From: Bacillota bacterium
GTDB lineage: Bacteria; Bacillota; Clostridia; Christensenellales; Borkfalkiaceae
Assembly (NCBI GenBank): GCA_019423125.1
Contig: JAHZBZ010000002.1
Coordinates: 124,001 to 188,000 of the forward strand
DNA: 64,000 nucleotides
Direction of reading: 5' to 3'
Positions within the stretch are counted from its first letter, which is position 1. Each line of letters starts with the position of its first letter. This document shows, one piece after another, positions 35,005 through 43,426 of this stretch. Made by a program: the position numbers and the translations under genes. Under the pieces are notes generated by a model. It saw only the letters and a program-made list of their open reading frames with translations, ran no database searches and was not told the DNA's origin.

Positions 35005-35405
35005 CAGACGTCACCCCCTTCCTCTGTTTCGGGGTTCCCGACGACGACCGTGCGGACGAGCTGAAAGTCTCCCCAACGGAGATCTTCCACCGTATAGACG
35101 ACGTAATACACGCCGTCTTTGGAGACGTCCACGGAGTCAGAAGTCGCGATGACTTTTTCCGAAACATCCCTGCCGAAAGAGATGACCTGTGCGCCCTGTT
35201 CGACATATTCCTCATTGAGTGCAAGTCTTATCTCCTTGGAGCCGATCAGTTCGAACTTGTCATTTTCGGTGAGCTTTCGCGAGGCGATTACGCCCGCGAC
35301 CGCGCCGACGACAAAAAACAGGACAGCGAGCACGATGACGGCGGGATGCGATTTTTTGACCGCTTTCGACGCCGCGCTTCGTACGCTATTTTTTCTTGAT
35401 GCCAT
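35004..35405 (-). CDS. Membrane-anchored Ig-like (DUF5011-type) protein
   Basis: 133 residues: basic N-terminus, transmembrane anchor (PAVIVLAVLFFVVGAVAGVIA), and one extracytoplasmic beta domain with the pattern EIRLALNEEYVEQGAQVISFG ... VDVSKDGVYYVVYTVED, typical of DUF5011/HYR-like modules. AGGAGGT is four bases before the ATG. Translationally coupled to the MBL-fold gene, so the two may act together at the cell surface. Confidence 0.78.
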   Translation of the reverse strand: MASRKNSVRSAASKAVKKSHPAVIVLAVLFFVVGAVAGVIASRKLTENDKFELIGSKEIRLALNEEYVEQGAQVISFGRDVSEKVIATSDSVDVSKDGVYYVVYTVEDLRWGDFQLVRTVVVGNPETEEGGDV

Positions 35406-35430
35406 GTTTACCTCCTTTTTTGCTTACTTT

Positions 35431-35459
35431 ATTTTACCATAACGCAGACAGAAAGTAAA
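35431..35459 (-). promoter_or_regulatory. Promoter of the Ig-like/MBL pair
   Basis: TTTACT (35454-35459) and TAAAAT (35431-35436), 17 bp apart, 26 bases before the ATG. Confidence 0.6.
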
Positions 35460-35794
35460 CCGCATGCCGCAAAAAATAATTATGTTGCAAAAGCGACAAA
35501 AAAGAGAGCTCACAAGATCTCTCCCGCAAACTCTCCGTTTTCGCCCCGCTTTCTCATGCGGGTGCATTTTTTATGATCGAAATTCACGTCTTCACAGACT
35601 GCATCTGCTCGGTGATGTTTACATCATAAGAATTTTTGCCGCATTCAAAGCGTGACTATATATGAAAGCAACCGTGTTTTTTCGTTTCTCTCTCTCACGC
35701 TTTTTTTCTGCGTTCAAAAAAGTCTCTTCACCGCTGCTGACAACAATAGTATCTGCACGATCGCACGCTTTATTCATGCAAGGCAAAAATTTTT
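35460..35794. other. Non-coding gap between proA and the Ig-like gene
   Basis: About 335 bases without a credible gene. Small hairpins are visible (CCCGC/GCGGG at 35545-35562 followed by ATTTTTT on the plus strand; TGATGT/ACATCA near 35612-35626). No RNA family was recognised and no good terminator for proA was found. Confidence 0.5.
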
Positions 35795-37027
35795 TCAGCC
35801 GCGCGTCTGGCCGTTTCCGCGAAGCTGGTATTTGTACGAAGTCAGCTCGCGAAGTCCCATCGGACCGCGCGCGTGCAGCTTCTGCGTGGAAATGCCCATC
35901 TCCGCGCCGAGTCCGAACTCGAACCCGTCCGTAAAGCGGGTGCTTGCATTGAGATACACCGCCGCGCTGTCCACGCCGCTGAGGAACTTTTCGCCTGCGG
36001 CAGGATCTTCCGTTATAATGGCATCCGAATGATGCGTGCCGTATTTGTTGACATGAGCGATCGCCTCGTCGACGCCGCCGACGATCTTGATCGATATCTT
36101 CAGCGCAAGAAATTCCGCGTAAAAGTCCTCTTCGGATGCAGGCGCGAGCGAAGGCATGATCTTTCTGCACTTTTCACATGCAACGATCTCCACGCCTTTT
36201 TCGGAAAGAGCTTTTACGATCTCGGGAAGGTGCGCCGCCGCAACTTCCTCGTCCAGCAGAAGGCTCTCGCAGGCATTGCAGACGGAAGTGCGCTGCGTCT
36301 TGGCGTTGATCAGAATCGGAAGCCCTTTCGCAAGGTCGCAGGTTTTCTCAAAATAAATATGGCAGTTGCCTGTGCCCGTCTCGATCACGGGGACGGTCGC
36401 GTTCTCCAGGGCGTTGCGGATGAGGCCCGCGCCGCCGCGCGGGATGAGAACGTCGATGACGCCGTTCATCCGCATGAACTGCGTGGCGCCCTCGTGCGTC
36501 GTGTCCTCAATGAGTTGGATGAACTCGGGATTGTAGCCCGCCGCGGCGATCGCCTCTTTGATCACCTTCGTGACGGCCTTGTTGGAGAGAATGGCGTCCT
36601 TGCTTCCGCGCAGGACGACGGCATTGCCGCTCTTAATGCTCAGCCCGATCGCATCCGCAGTGACGTTGGGGCGCGCCTCGTAGATGATGCCGAGCACGCC
36701 GAGAGGCACGCGCACGCGGCGAAGCGAAATGCCGTTGTAAAGCGTGCGCTCTTCGAGCACTTCCCCGACGGGACAACGCAACTCGATCAGCTTTTCAAGC
36801 CCCGCAGCGATACCGTCGATGCGCTTTACGTCAAGCATCAGACGGTCAACAAACTGCGCGCCGCGCGTGCAGACGGCAATGTCTTTTTTGTTTTCAGCTA
36901 TGATATATTCCGCGCGGGCACGGAGCGCGTCCGCCGCGGCGCGGAGCATCTTGTTCATGTCCTCTTCGCTCGCAAACGCGATCGCGTTCAGGTTTTCCTT
37001 TGCCTTGCGGCAGACTTCAGCCACCAT
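35795..37027 (-). CDS. proA: Gamma-glutamyl phosphate reductase
   Basis: Second step of proline synthesis from glutamate. 410 residues with GVIYEARPNVT-like GIIYEARPNVTADA, RGSKDAI, the catalytic Cys in TSVCNACESLL and a normal C-terminus. GGAGGG precedes the ATG. proB, the usual partner kinase, is not next to it within the window. Confidence 0.96.
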   Translation of the reverse strand: MVAEVCRKAKENLNAIAFASEEDMNKMLRAAADALRARAEYIIAENKKDIAVCTRGAQFVDRLMLDVKRIDGIAAGLEKLIELRCPVGEVLEERTLYNGISLRRVRVPLGVLGIIYEARPNVTADAIGLSIKSGNAVVLRGSKDAILSNKAVTKVIKEAIAAAGYNPEFIQLIEDTTHEGATQFMRMNGVIDVLIPRGGAGLIRNALENATVPVIETGTGNCHIYFEKTCDLAKGLPILINAKTQRTSVCNACESLLLDEEVAAAHLPEIVKALSEKGVEIVACEKCRKIMPSLAPASEEDFYAEFLALKISIKIVGGVDEAIAHVNKYGTHHSDAIITEDPAAGEKFLSGVDSAAVYLNASTRFTDGFEFGLGAEMGISTQKLHARGPMGLRELTSYKYQLRGNGQTRG

Positions 37028-37101
37028 GAGACTTTCCCTCCGTCAGCTCTTTTCCATTGAATTATGCCGCGCATAGTACTCTATACACGGCAGAAAAGCA
37101 A

Positions 37102-37842
37102 TTATTCTTCCTCTGCGTCGTCGGGAAGCTCCACATTGTGGTAGACGTCCTGCACGTCGTCGAGGTCCTCAAGTTTGTCGAGAAGTTTCAAAAATTTCTC
37201 GGTATTTTCCGCGTTAAGCGTGATCTTGTTCTGCGGGATCATGCGCACATCCGCTTCCAGGAACGAGATGCCCTTTTCCTCAAGAAATTTGCGCACATCG
37301 GAGAAATTTGCGGGATCGGTATATACCTCAAACACGTCGTCCAGCGTGACGACATCGTCCGCACCCGCTTCGATCGCGTATTCGGTCATGGTATCCTCGT
37401 CCAGCTCGAGCGTGCGCTCCACGACGAGCAAACCCTTGTTGCTGAACATATACGAGACACATCCCGTATTGCCCATCTCACCGCCGCACTTTGCAAGCGT
37501 GCTACGCACATCGCCCGCCGTACGGTTTTTGTTGTCCGTGAGCGTGTTGATGATGAGGGCGCTCCCGCCGACACCGTAGCCTTCATAAACCAGCGTCTCA
37601 AAATTCGCGCCGCCGAGTTCTCCGGCCGCTTTTTTGATGCAGCGCTGGATATTGTCGTTGGGCATGTTGTTCGCCTTCGCCTTCGCGATCACATCTGCGA
37701 GCTTGCTGTTCGTCTCGGGATTGGGGTTCCCTTTCGCCGCCACGGCGATCTCACGGCCGAGCTTTGTGAAAATGCGGCCGCGCGCCGCGTCAGCCTTGCC
37801 CTTTTTTGCCTGTATGTTATGCCATTTGCTGTGTCCTGACAT
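37102..37842 (-). CDS. yebC: YebC/PmpR-family protein
   Basis: 246 residues, beginning MSGHSKWHNIQAKKGKAD, which is diagnostic. Known members act as transcription regulators or, in other bacteria, as translation factors that relieve ribosome stalling. AAGGAG is seven bases upstream of the ATG. Acidic C-terminal tail. It follows the methyltransferase gene by 33 bases. Confidence 0.95.
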   Translation of the reverse strand: MSGHSKWHNIQAKKGKADAARGRIFTKLGREIAVAAKGNPNPETNSKLADVIAKAKANNMPNDNIQRCIKKAAGELGGANFETLVYEGYGVGGSALIINTLTDNKNRTAGDVRSTLAKCGGEMGNTGCVSYMFSNKGLLVVERTLELDEDTMTEYAIEAGADDVVTLDDVFEVYTDPANFSDVRKFLEEKGISFLEADVRMIPQNKITLNAENTEKFLKLLDKLEDLDDVQDVYHNVELPDDAEEE

Positions 37843-37875
37843 GTTTTTCTCCTTTTTGATATATTCTTTTCCCTT

Positions 37876-38607
37876 TTACCTTCGACTGAGCGCGTACATT
37901 AAAATCCCTGCCGAAACTCCCGCATTGAGACTCTCGCATGTCTCACGCATCGGTATCTTTACCGTGTGAGAGCAGGCGGAACGGACGCGCTCGGACACGC
38001 CGTTTGCCTCGTTTCCGATCACGAGACAGAATCTTTGCGGCGGCTCGAACGAAAAGACATCCTCCCCGTCCATGTCCGCACAGAGCAACGGAATGTCCGA
38101 AAGAACGGAGAGCACCTCCTCTGCCCCGCCCGAACGGACGCGGACAAAGAAGATCCCGCTCATGGATGCGCGCACGCACTTGGGCGAATACGCATCCGCA
38201 CAGCCGATCAGATAAATGTCCTCAAATCCCGCGGCGTTCGCCGTGCGCAGGATGGTTCCGAGATTGCCGGGGTCGGAAATCCCGTCCAAAAGCAGACAGT
38301 TGCCTGCGGGAGGAACGAGTTTTTCCTCTTCGAGCGCAAGAACGGCAAGAATACCCTGCGGGGTGACCTCTTCGGAGAGCTTTTCAAAGACGCTGTCCGA
38401 GACGATCTGCACGAGATCGGGAAGGAACAGCTCCCCGCGGTAGCTCTCGGAAACGACGATCAGACGGACCGCACGGCCGCTTGCGACGGCTTCGCGGACG
38501 GGCTTTAAGCCCTCAACGACGTACTCACCGCGTTCGCGCCTGTATTTTTTCTCCCTGAGCGAGAGGATGTTTTTGACGAGCTGGTTGCTCCGTGAAGTGA
38601 TGATCAT
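37876..38607 (-). CDS. SpoU/TrmH-family RNA 2'-O-methyltransferase
   Basis: 243 residues: an N-terminal substrate-binding domain (KYRRERGEYVVEGLKPVREA) and a knotted SPOUT domain with the three motifs GISDPGNLGTILRTA, VIGNEANGVS and SLNAGVSAGILMY. Most similar in layout to rRNA methyltransferases next to rplT in Clostridia. Its exact target nucleotide cannot be told. Confidence 0.9.
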   Translation of the reverse strand: MIITSRSNQLVKNILSLREKKYRRERGEYVVEGLKPVREAVASGRAVRLIVVSESYRGELFLPDLVQIVSDSVFEKLSEEVTPQGILAVLALEEEKLVPPAGNCLLLDGISDPGNLGTILRTANAAGFEDIYLIGCADAYSPKCVRASMSGIFFVRVRSGGAEEVLSVLSDIPLLCADMDGEDVFSFEPPQRFCLVIGNEANGVSERVRSACSHTVKIPMRETCESLNAGVSAGILMYALSRR

Positions 38608-38634
38608 TCGATCCCCTCCGCTTCAGATAAAGAA

Positions 38635-38668
38635 AAAAACCTTCTTATTTCGAAATAAGAAGGTTTTT
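38635..38668. terminator. Terminator of infC-rpmI-rplT
   Basis: A perfect palindrome, AAACCTTCTTATTTC with its complement, flanked by A runs on one side and T runs on the other, so it can act in both directions. Confidence 0.93.
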
Positions 38669-38674
38669 CGCGAT

Positions 38675-39028
38675 TTATGCGTTCGCCGCTTTTGCCTTTT
38701 CTGCGAGAGCCGCGAAAGCAGCGGCGTCGTTGACAGCGATGTCCGCGAGGACCTTCCTGTTCAAATTGATGCCGGCAACCTTCAGGCCGTGCATGAACTT
38801 GCTGTAGGAAAGGCCGTTGATCCTTGCCGCAGCGTTGATCCTGGCGATCCACAGCTGACGGAAATCTCTCTTTCTGTTCTTCCTGCCGATGTATGCATAC
38901 ATCAGCGACTTCATGACCGCCTCACGAGCGATCCTGTAAGATCTGCTCTTGGAGCCAAAATATCCTTTGGAAAGTCTGAAAATCTTTCTGCGCTTTTTGA
39001 CGGCGTTGACTGTTCTTTTAATACGCAT
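38675..39028 (-). CDS. rplT: Ribosomal protein L20
   Basis: 117 residues, MRIKRTVNAVKKRRK...GRKNRKRDFRQLWIARINAAAR, the standard sequence. L20 binds 23S rRNA and in Firmicutes represses its own operon through the leader RNA. 19 bases after rpmI. Confidence 0.98.
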   Translation of the reverse strand: MRIKRTVNAVKKRRKIFRLSKGYFGSKSRSYRIAREAVMKSLMYAYIGRKNRKRDFRQLWIARINAAARINGLSYSKFMHGLKVAGINLNRKVLADIAVNDAAAFAALAEKAKAANA

Positions 39029-39047
39029 GATCCTTTCTCCTTATTGC

Positions 39048-39251
39048 TTATTTCTTGTACGGGATGAGCTGGTTCTTGACCGTCAGCTCCTGCGTCTCGC
39101 TGACAAATGCCGTCTGGCGAAGATTTCTCTTTCTCTTTCTGGCTTTTTCACCCGTCTTGTGGTTTTTACCCGACTGCGCTCTCTTGACTCTGCCGCTTCC
39201 GGTAATGTCGAAACGCTTTTTAGAGCCGCTATGCGATTTCTGTTTAGGCAT
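39048..39251 (-). CDS. rpmI: Ribosomal protein L35
   Basis: 67 residues, MPKQKSHSGSKKRFDITGSGRVKRAQSGKNH, standard length. Middle gene of infC-rpmI-rplT. Confidence 0.98.
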   Translation of the reverse strand: MPKQKSHSGSKKRFDITGSGRVKRAQSGKNHKTGEKARKRKRNLRQTAFVSETQELTVKNQLIPYKK

Positions 39252-39327
39252 ACTGTTTATCCTCCGAAATATTTTACTGTTTTATAAAGAGCGGGCTTGT
39301 CCCTTACGGGTGCCGCACTTTGGAAAT

Positions 39328-39843
<516 letters not shown>

Positions 39844-40027
39844 TTTTTTATACCGTCCTTTTGGATAATATTTCCCGCCGCGCGCGGGCAAAAAGAAAAG
39901 CGGGAGTAAAAATTACTTCCCGCTTGAAATCCGAACATGAACCGGCAAATTATGCTCTTTTCCGTGTTGAATTTTGGGGCACTTGCCGACGCGATTGCCG
40001 CAAGGCGAGAAGTAACTTCTGCTTTAC
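39844..40027 (-). promoter_or_regulatory. Leader RNA of the infC operon (L20-leader type)
   Basis: About 180 bases of transcribed leader from the predicted start near 40027 to infC, holding the attenuator at 39889-39925. Position and content fit the firmicute L20 leader, where L20 binding favours the terminator. I did not fold the antiterminator in full. Confidence 0.7.
39889..39925 (-). terminator. Attenuator in the infC leader
   Basis: AAGCGGG and AGTA pair with TACT and CCCGCTT around an ATTTT loop, and TTTCTTTTTG follows. It lies about 50 bases before the infC start. Confidence 0.85.
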
Positions 40028-40033
40028 CCAAAT

Positions 40034-40062
40034 ATATTAACAGAAAGGAGAAAAAATGTCAA
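40034..40062 (-). promoter_or_regulatory. Promoter of infC-rpmI-rplT
   Basis: Perfect TTGACA (40057-40062) and TAATAT (40034-40039), 17 bp apart. Confidence 0.8.
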
Positions 40063-40081
40063 GAATTTTTAACCGTATATT

Positions 40082-41989
40082 TTAAAATACAGTCTTTTCG
40101 TCCGCTTCTTTTTTCACTCTGTCGGCAAATTCCTGCAAAGACATGCTTCCGATGTCGCCCTTTTCGCGCATGCGGACGGAAACCGTGCCCTCTTCTTTTT
40201 CCTTGTCGCCGATGATGAGCATATACGGCAGTTTTTCAAGCTGCGCCTCGCGGATCTTGTAGCCGATCTTTTCGTTGCGCGTATCCGTCTCGACGCGGAG
40301 CCCGCGCGCTCTGAGCGTCTCCTCCACTTTCTTCGCATAATCGAGGGATTTGTCGGAGACGGGCAGGATCTTGACCTGCACGGGAGAAAGCCACACGGGG
40401 AACTTGCCCGCGTAGTGCTCGATGAGAATGCCGATGAAACGCTCAATGGAGCCGAACACGACGCGGTGGATCATGATCGGGCGATGTTTTTGCCCGTCCT
40501 CTCCCGTATATTCCGCATCGAAGCGCTGGGGCAGCTGGAAATCGAGCTGAATGGTGCCGCACTGCCACGTCCTGCCGATGGAGTCGGTCAGATGGAAGTC
40601 GATCTTCGGGCCGTAGAAGGCACCGTCGCCCTCGTTGACGACATACGGAAGTCCGAGTTCGTCCAGCGCGAGACGGAGCGCCTCGGTCGCGTTGTTCCAA
40701 TCCTCATCGCTGCCGATGCTGTTCTCTGGGCGGGTGGAAAGCTCGACGTGATACTTAAAGCCGAAGAGCGTGTACACCTCGTTGATGATGCGGACGACCC
40801 CTTTGATCTCGTCGGTGATCTGTTCGGGAAGCATGAAGATGTGCGCATCGTCCTGCGTAAAGCAACGCACACGCATCAACCCGTGCAGCTGCCCACTCTT
40901 CTCGTGACGATGTACGATGCCGAGCTCGCCCATGCGGATGGGGAGGTCTTTGTAGCTGTGCGGGTTCATCTTATAGACGAGCATCCCGCCCGGGCAGTTC
41001 ATCGGCTTGATCGCGCAGTCTTCGCCGTCGATCTTGGTCGTGTACATATTCTCTTTGTAATGATCCCAGTGTCCCGAAGTCTCCCAAAGACTGCGGTTGA
41101 GGATGATCGGCGTCTGCACTTCGACATAACCCTCGCGGGTATGGATCTGGCGCCAGAAATCTATGAGGATGTTTTTGAGCACCATCCCCTTGGGCAGGAA
41201 GAACGGGAAGCCCTTGCCCTCGTTCATCAGAGCGAACAGCCCGAGCTCTTTGCCGAGCTTTGTATGGTCGCGTTTTTTCGCCTCTTCGAGCATGGTGAAA
41301 TAGGCATCCAGTTCGTCTTTTTTCGCGAAGGCGGTGCCGTAGATGCGGGTGAGCATCTTGTTTTTCTCGTTTCCGCGCCAATAGGCACCCGCGATGGACG
41401 TCAGCTTGAACGCCTTGATCTTTCCTGTCGAAGGAAGATGCGGCCCGCGGCAGAGATCGGTGAACTCGCCCTGTTTGTAGAAGGAGATCTCCTCCCCCTC
41501 GGGCAGGTCTTTGATCAACTGCACTTTATAGCGCTCCGAATATTTGGTCATCAGCTTGATCGCCTCCGAGCGGGGCAAAGTGAAGCGCTCGACGGGCAGA
41601 TTGCTCTTGATGATCTTCTTCATCTCCGCCTCGATCTTATTGAGATCGTCCTGAGAAATGGGCGTCTGAAAATCGATATCGTAATAGAAACCGTTGTCGA
41701 TGGTCGGGCCGATGGCGAGTTTGCAGGTCGGGAAGATCGCCTTGACCGCCTGCGCGAGGACGTGCGCGGTCGTGTGGCGATAGACATCGAGTCCCTCCTT
41801 GTCTTTGAGCGTGACGATCTCGAGCTCGCAGTCGCGATCGAGCACGTGCGAAAGGTCGGTCAGTTTTCCGTCCACTTTGGCGCAGACCGCGGCACGCGCC
41901 AGGCCCTCACTGATGTCCTGAGCGACCTGTTTGCAGGATACGGGGGCGGCGTATTCCTTCTTGTCCCCTCCCTTTAATGTAATGATCAT
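40082..41989 (-). CDS. thrS: Threonyl-tRNA synthetase
   Basis: 635 residues: TGS domain (1-60), editing-type second domain with HTTAHVLAQA and the CRGPH region, class II catalytic core (MNCPGGMLVYK, RMGELGIVHRHE, FTQDDAHIF) and an anticodon-binding domain starting near PVWLSPVQVKILPVS. The ATG at 41989 is preceded by GGAGG about nine bases away; the frame is open 11 codons further but without a binding site. Controlled by the T-box at 42029-42254. Confidence 0.97.
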   Translation of the reverse strand: MIITLKGGDKKEYAAPVSCKQVAQDISEGLARAAVCAKVDGKLTDLSHVLDRDCELEIVTLKDKEGLDVYRHTTAHVLAQAVKAIFPTCKLAIGPTIDNGFYYDIDFQTPISQDDLNKIEAEMKKIIKSNLPVERFTLPRSEAIKLMTKYSERYKVQLIKDLPEGEEISFYKQGEFTDLCRGPHLPSTGKIKAFKLTSIAGAYWRGNEKNKMLTRIYGTAFAKKDELDAYFTMLEEAKKRDHTKLGKELGLFALMNEGKGFPFFLPKGMVLKNILIDFWRQIHTREGYVEVQTPIILNRSLWETSGHWDHYKENMYTTKIDGEDCAIKPMNCPGGMLVYKMNPHSYKDLPIRMGELGIVHRHEKSGQLHGLMRVRCFTQDDAHIFMLPEQITDEIKGVVRIINEVYTLFGFKYHVELSTRPENSIGSDEDWNNATEALRLALDELGLPYVVNEGDGAFYGPKIDFHLTDSIGRTWQCGTIQLDFQLPQRFDAEYTGEDGQKHRPIMIHRVVFGSIERFIGILIEHYAGKFPVWLSPVQVKILPVSDKSLDYAKKVEETLRARGLRVETDTRNEKIGYKIREAQLEKLPYMLIIGDKEKEEGTVSVRMREKGDIGSMSLQEFADRVKKEADEKTVF

Positions 41990-42028
41990 AGTTTTTTCCT
42001 CCGAACGTCTGTCTGAATACAAAGAAAA

Positions 42029-42254
42029 TAAAAAACGCCCTCAAACGAATGTTTAAGGACGCATAATTCTGCGCGGTTCCACCTTAATTGCCGAGCGATC
42101 GGCCTCTTTGTGTTTTTTTGAAAAGAAAACGAACTTTCTTGCGACGAGGGAGCGGTTTCCCCGATCGGGCGGTCGCGGAACTTCCAGCAAAATGCTCCGC
42201 TCTCTGTGTGCCTCTCCCGGACGGCTACTTGTCTCTCTCCAAGCAAATTTAATT
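42029..42254 (-). promoter_or_regulatory. T-box leader of thrS
   Basis: The T-box motif AATTAAGGTGGAACCGCG is at 42072-42089. Downstream a terminator stem (CGTCCTTAAAC with GTTTGAGGGCG) is followed by TTTTTT. Stem I features (AAGTAG, AGAGAG, TGGAAG) are upstream. A GAA-ACC-G stretch with ACC at 42155-42157 fits a threonine specifier; another ACC lies nearby, so the exact specifier is tentative. Uncharged tRNA-Thr would prevent termination and raise thrS expression. Confidence 0.94.
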
Positions 42255-42260
42255 ACATTG

Positions 42261-42289
42261 ATTGTAATCCCTTTGCGCCTTTTTGTCAA
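42261..42289 (-). promoter_or_regulatory. Promoter of the thrS T-box transcript
   Basis: Perfect TTGACA (42284-42289) and TACAAT (42261-42266), spacer 17 bp. Confidence 0.88.
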
Positions 42290-42332
42290 CGAAAAACGGC
42301 AATATTTTTCAAAAAATTCTCCTTTTTTTCGT

Positions 42333-43040
42333 TCAGACTCCGAACCCTACTCTGCCTGCGTAGTACTTTTTGAGAAAGTCCTCCTGTCCCGCAGAGAGCG
42401 CGGAAAGGCATTCCACTTTTCCCGCCCCGCTCAGGATGATCTCGCGGCGGGTATTGATCTCCGAACGCCCCCCGTCGATGAGCTGCGCGCGGCGCAGCCT
42501 GCGGCAACGGCTGTCATAGACCTCCTGCCCTTTCAGAAAAACTTTGCCGCGGCAACCGCCGAGAAGATACTCCATAAAATCGTGGAGCTGGGCACGCGTA
42601 AAGCTCGGCGGCACACAAGAGGCGACCGAACGCCATTTCTCCTGCAATCTGCGCAGGCGGAAAAGATAAAATCCGTCCACGGAATGCTCCGTCACACCGT
42701 TGAGGCGGGCGCAGACGTATTTTCTGTCCTCAGAAAAATCGGCGGAAATGATCGCCGCGAGGAGGATCTCCCGCTCTTCGGCACTCAGTCCCGCAGGGTG
42801 AACGAGTGAAGACAGAAGGTTGTACTTGTAGCCGATGCACAGCACTTCCGCGACTTTTTCCGCACCAAGTGCATGCAGCCGCGCCTTATCCTCTTCTTTT
42901 GCCCTGAGGGTGAGGCGTACGCGGCCGCCGTCAAAGGCGACTTCGGCAGAGATCCCGCGGAACGCAGAGACGAGCGCGGAGGCAAGATAGGCGATGTAGC
43001 GGCAGTTGGTTTCCCTTTCCGAAAAACTCAGGATGTCCAT
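42333..43040 (-). CDS. ytxC: YtxC-like sporulation protein
   Basis: About 235 residues. The middle part, NGVTEHSVDGFYLFRLRRLQEKW, resembles the FINFRLK region of YtxC, and the gene precedes thrS exactly as ytxC does in Bacillus. Similarity is otherwise low and the function of YtxC is unknown. The start is uncertain: ATG 43040 (MDILSFSERETN) lacks a clear binding site, and in-frame ATGs exist at 43061 and 43091. Confidence 0.65.
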   Translation of the reverse strand: MDILSFSERETNCRYIAYLASALVSAFRGISAEVAFDGGRVRLTLRAKEEDKARLHALGAEKVAEVLCIGYKYNLLSSLVHPAGLSAEEREILLAAIISADFSEDRKYVCARLNGVTEHSVDGFYLFRLRRLQEKWRSVASCVPPSFTRAQLHDFMEYLLGGCRGKVFLKGQEVYDSRCRRLRRAQLIDGGRSEINTRREIILSGAGKVECLSALSAGQEDFLKKYYAGRVGFGV

Positions 43041-43135
43041 ATTTTCAGTGTATGCACGCATGCGTCTTTTATTTACCCTATTTGCCCTCATATGGCGCGA
43101 AAATTAAAAAAAATCGGCGTTCGATGTCACTTGGC

Positions 43136-43164
43136 TTGACTATCGGCGCAAAAAAATATATAAT
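43136..43164 (+). promoter_or_regulatory. Promoter of the PLDc_N-leuS unit
   Basis: TTGACT (43136-43141) and perfect TATAAT (43159-43164), spacer 17 bp, about 30 bases before the small gene. Confidence 0.82.
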
Positions 43165-43194
43165 CAAAGGAAACAAACAAAAGGAGCGGAAGTT

Positions 43195-43386
43195 ATGCCT
43201 CCCGTTGCGATCGCACTCATTATCGTATTGGCAGTGCATTATTTTCTCGCCATCTTTACCATCTACCTGCTGTTCCAGGACAGAGGCCTTGAGAAGTCGA
43301 TCATCGCATGGAATCTTGTCATTCTATTAATTCCGATCGCCGGCCCCGCCGCGTACCTGATCCGCAGGTTGTTCTACAAGAAATAA
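43195..43386 (+). CDS. Small PLDc_N-type membrane protein
   Basis: 63 residues with two transmembrane helices (IALIIVLAVHYFLAIFTIYLLF and a second, AWNLVILLIPIAGPAAYLI). The kDRgLeKs...WNlvillIPIaGPaaYLI pattern is that of the phospholipase D N-terminal (PLDc_N) family, here without a nuclease part. AGGAG lies eight bases upstream. It precedes leuS by 40 bases with a small hairpin in between. Confidence 0.8.
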   Translation: MPPVAIALIIVLAVHYFLAIFTIYLLFQDRGLEKSIIAWNLVILLIPIAGPAAYLIRRLFYKK

Positions 43387-43426
43387 TGACGCCCGATTTT
43401 GAAAGCGGGCGCGGAGGTTTAAGTTT

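Noticed and set aside
35460..35794. Small RNA or short gene in the gap after proA
   Set aside because: Hairpins are small and unrelated to any family I know, and the short ORFs lack ribosome binding sites.
43387..43426. T-box or other riboswitch before leuS
   Set aside because: No GGTGGAACC motif and too little space; only a short hairpin precedes the ribosome binding site.
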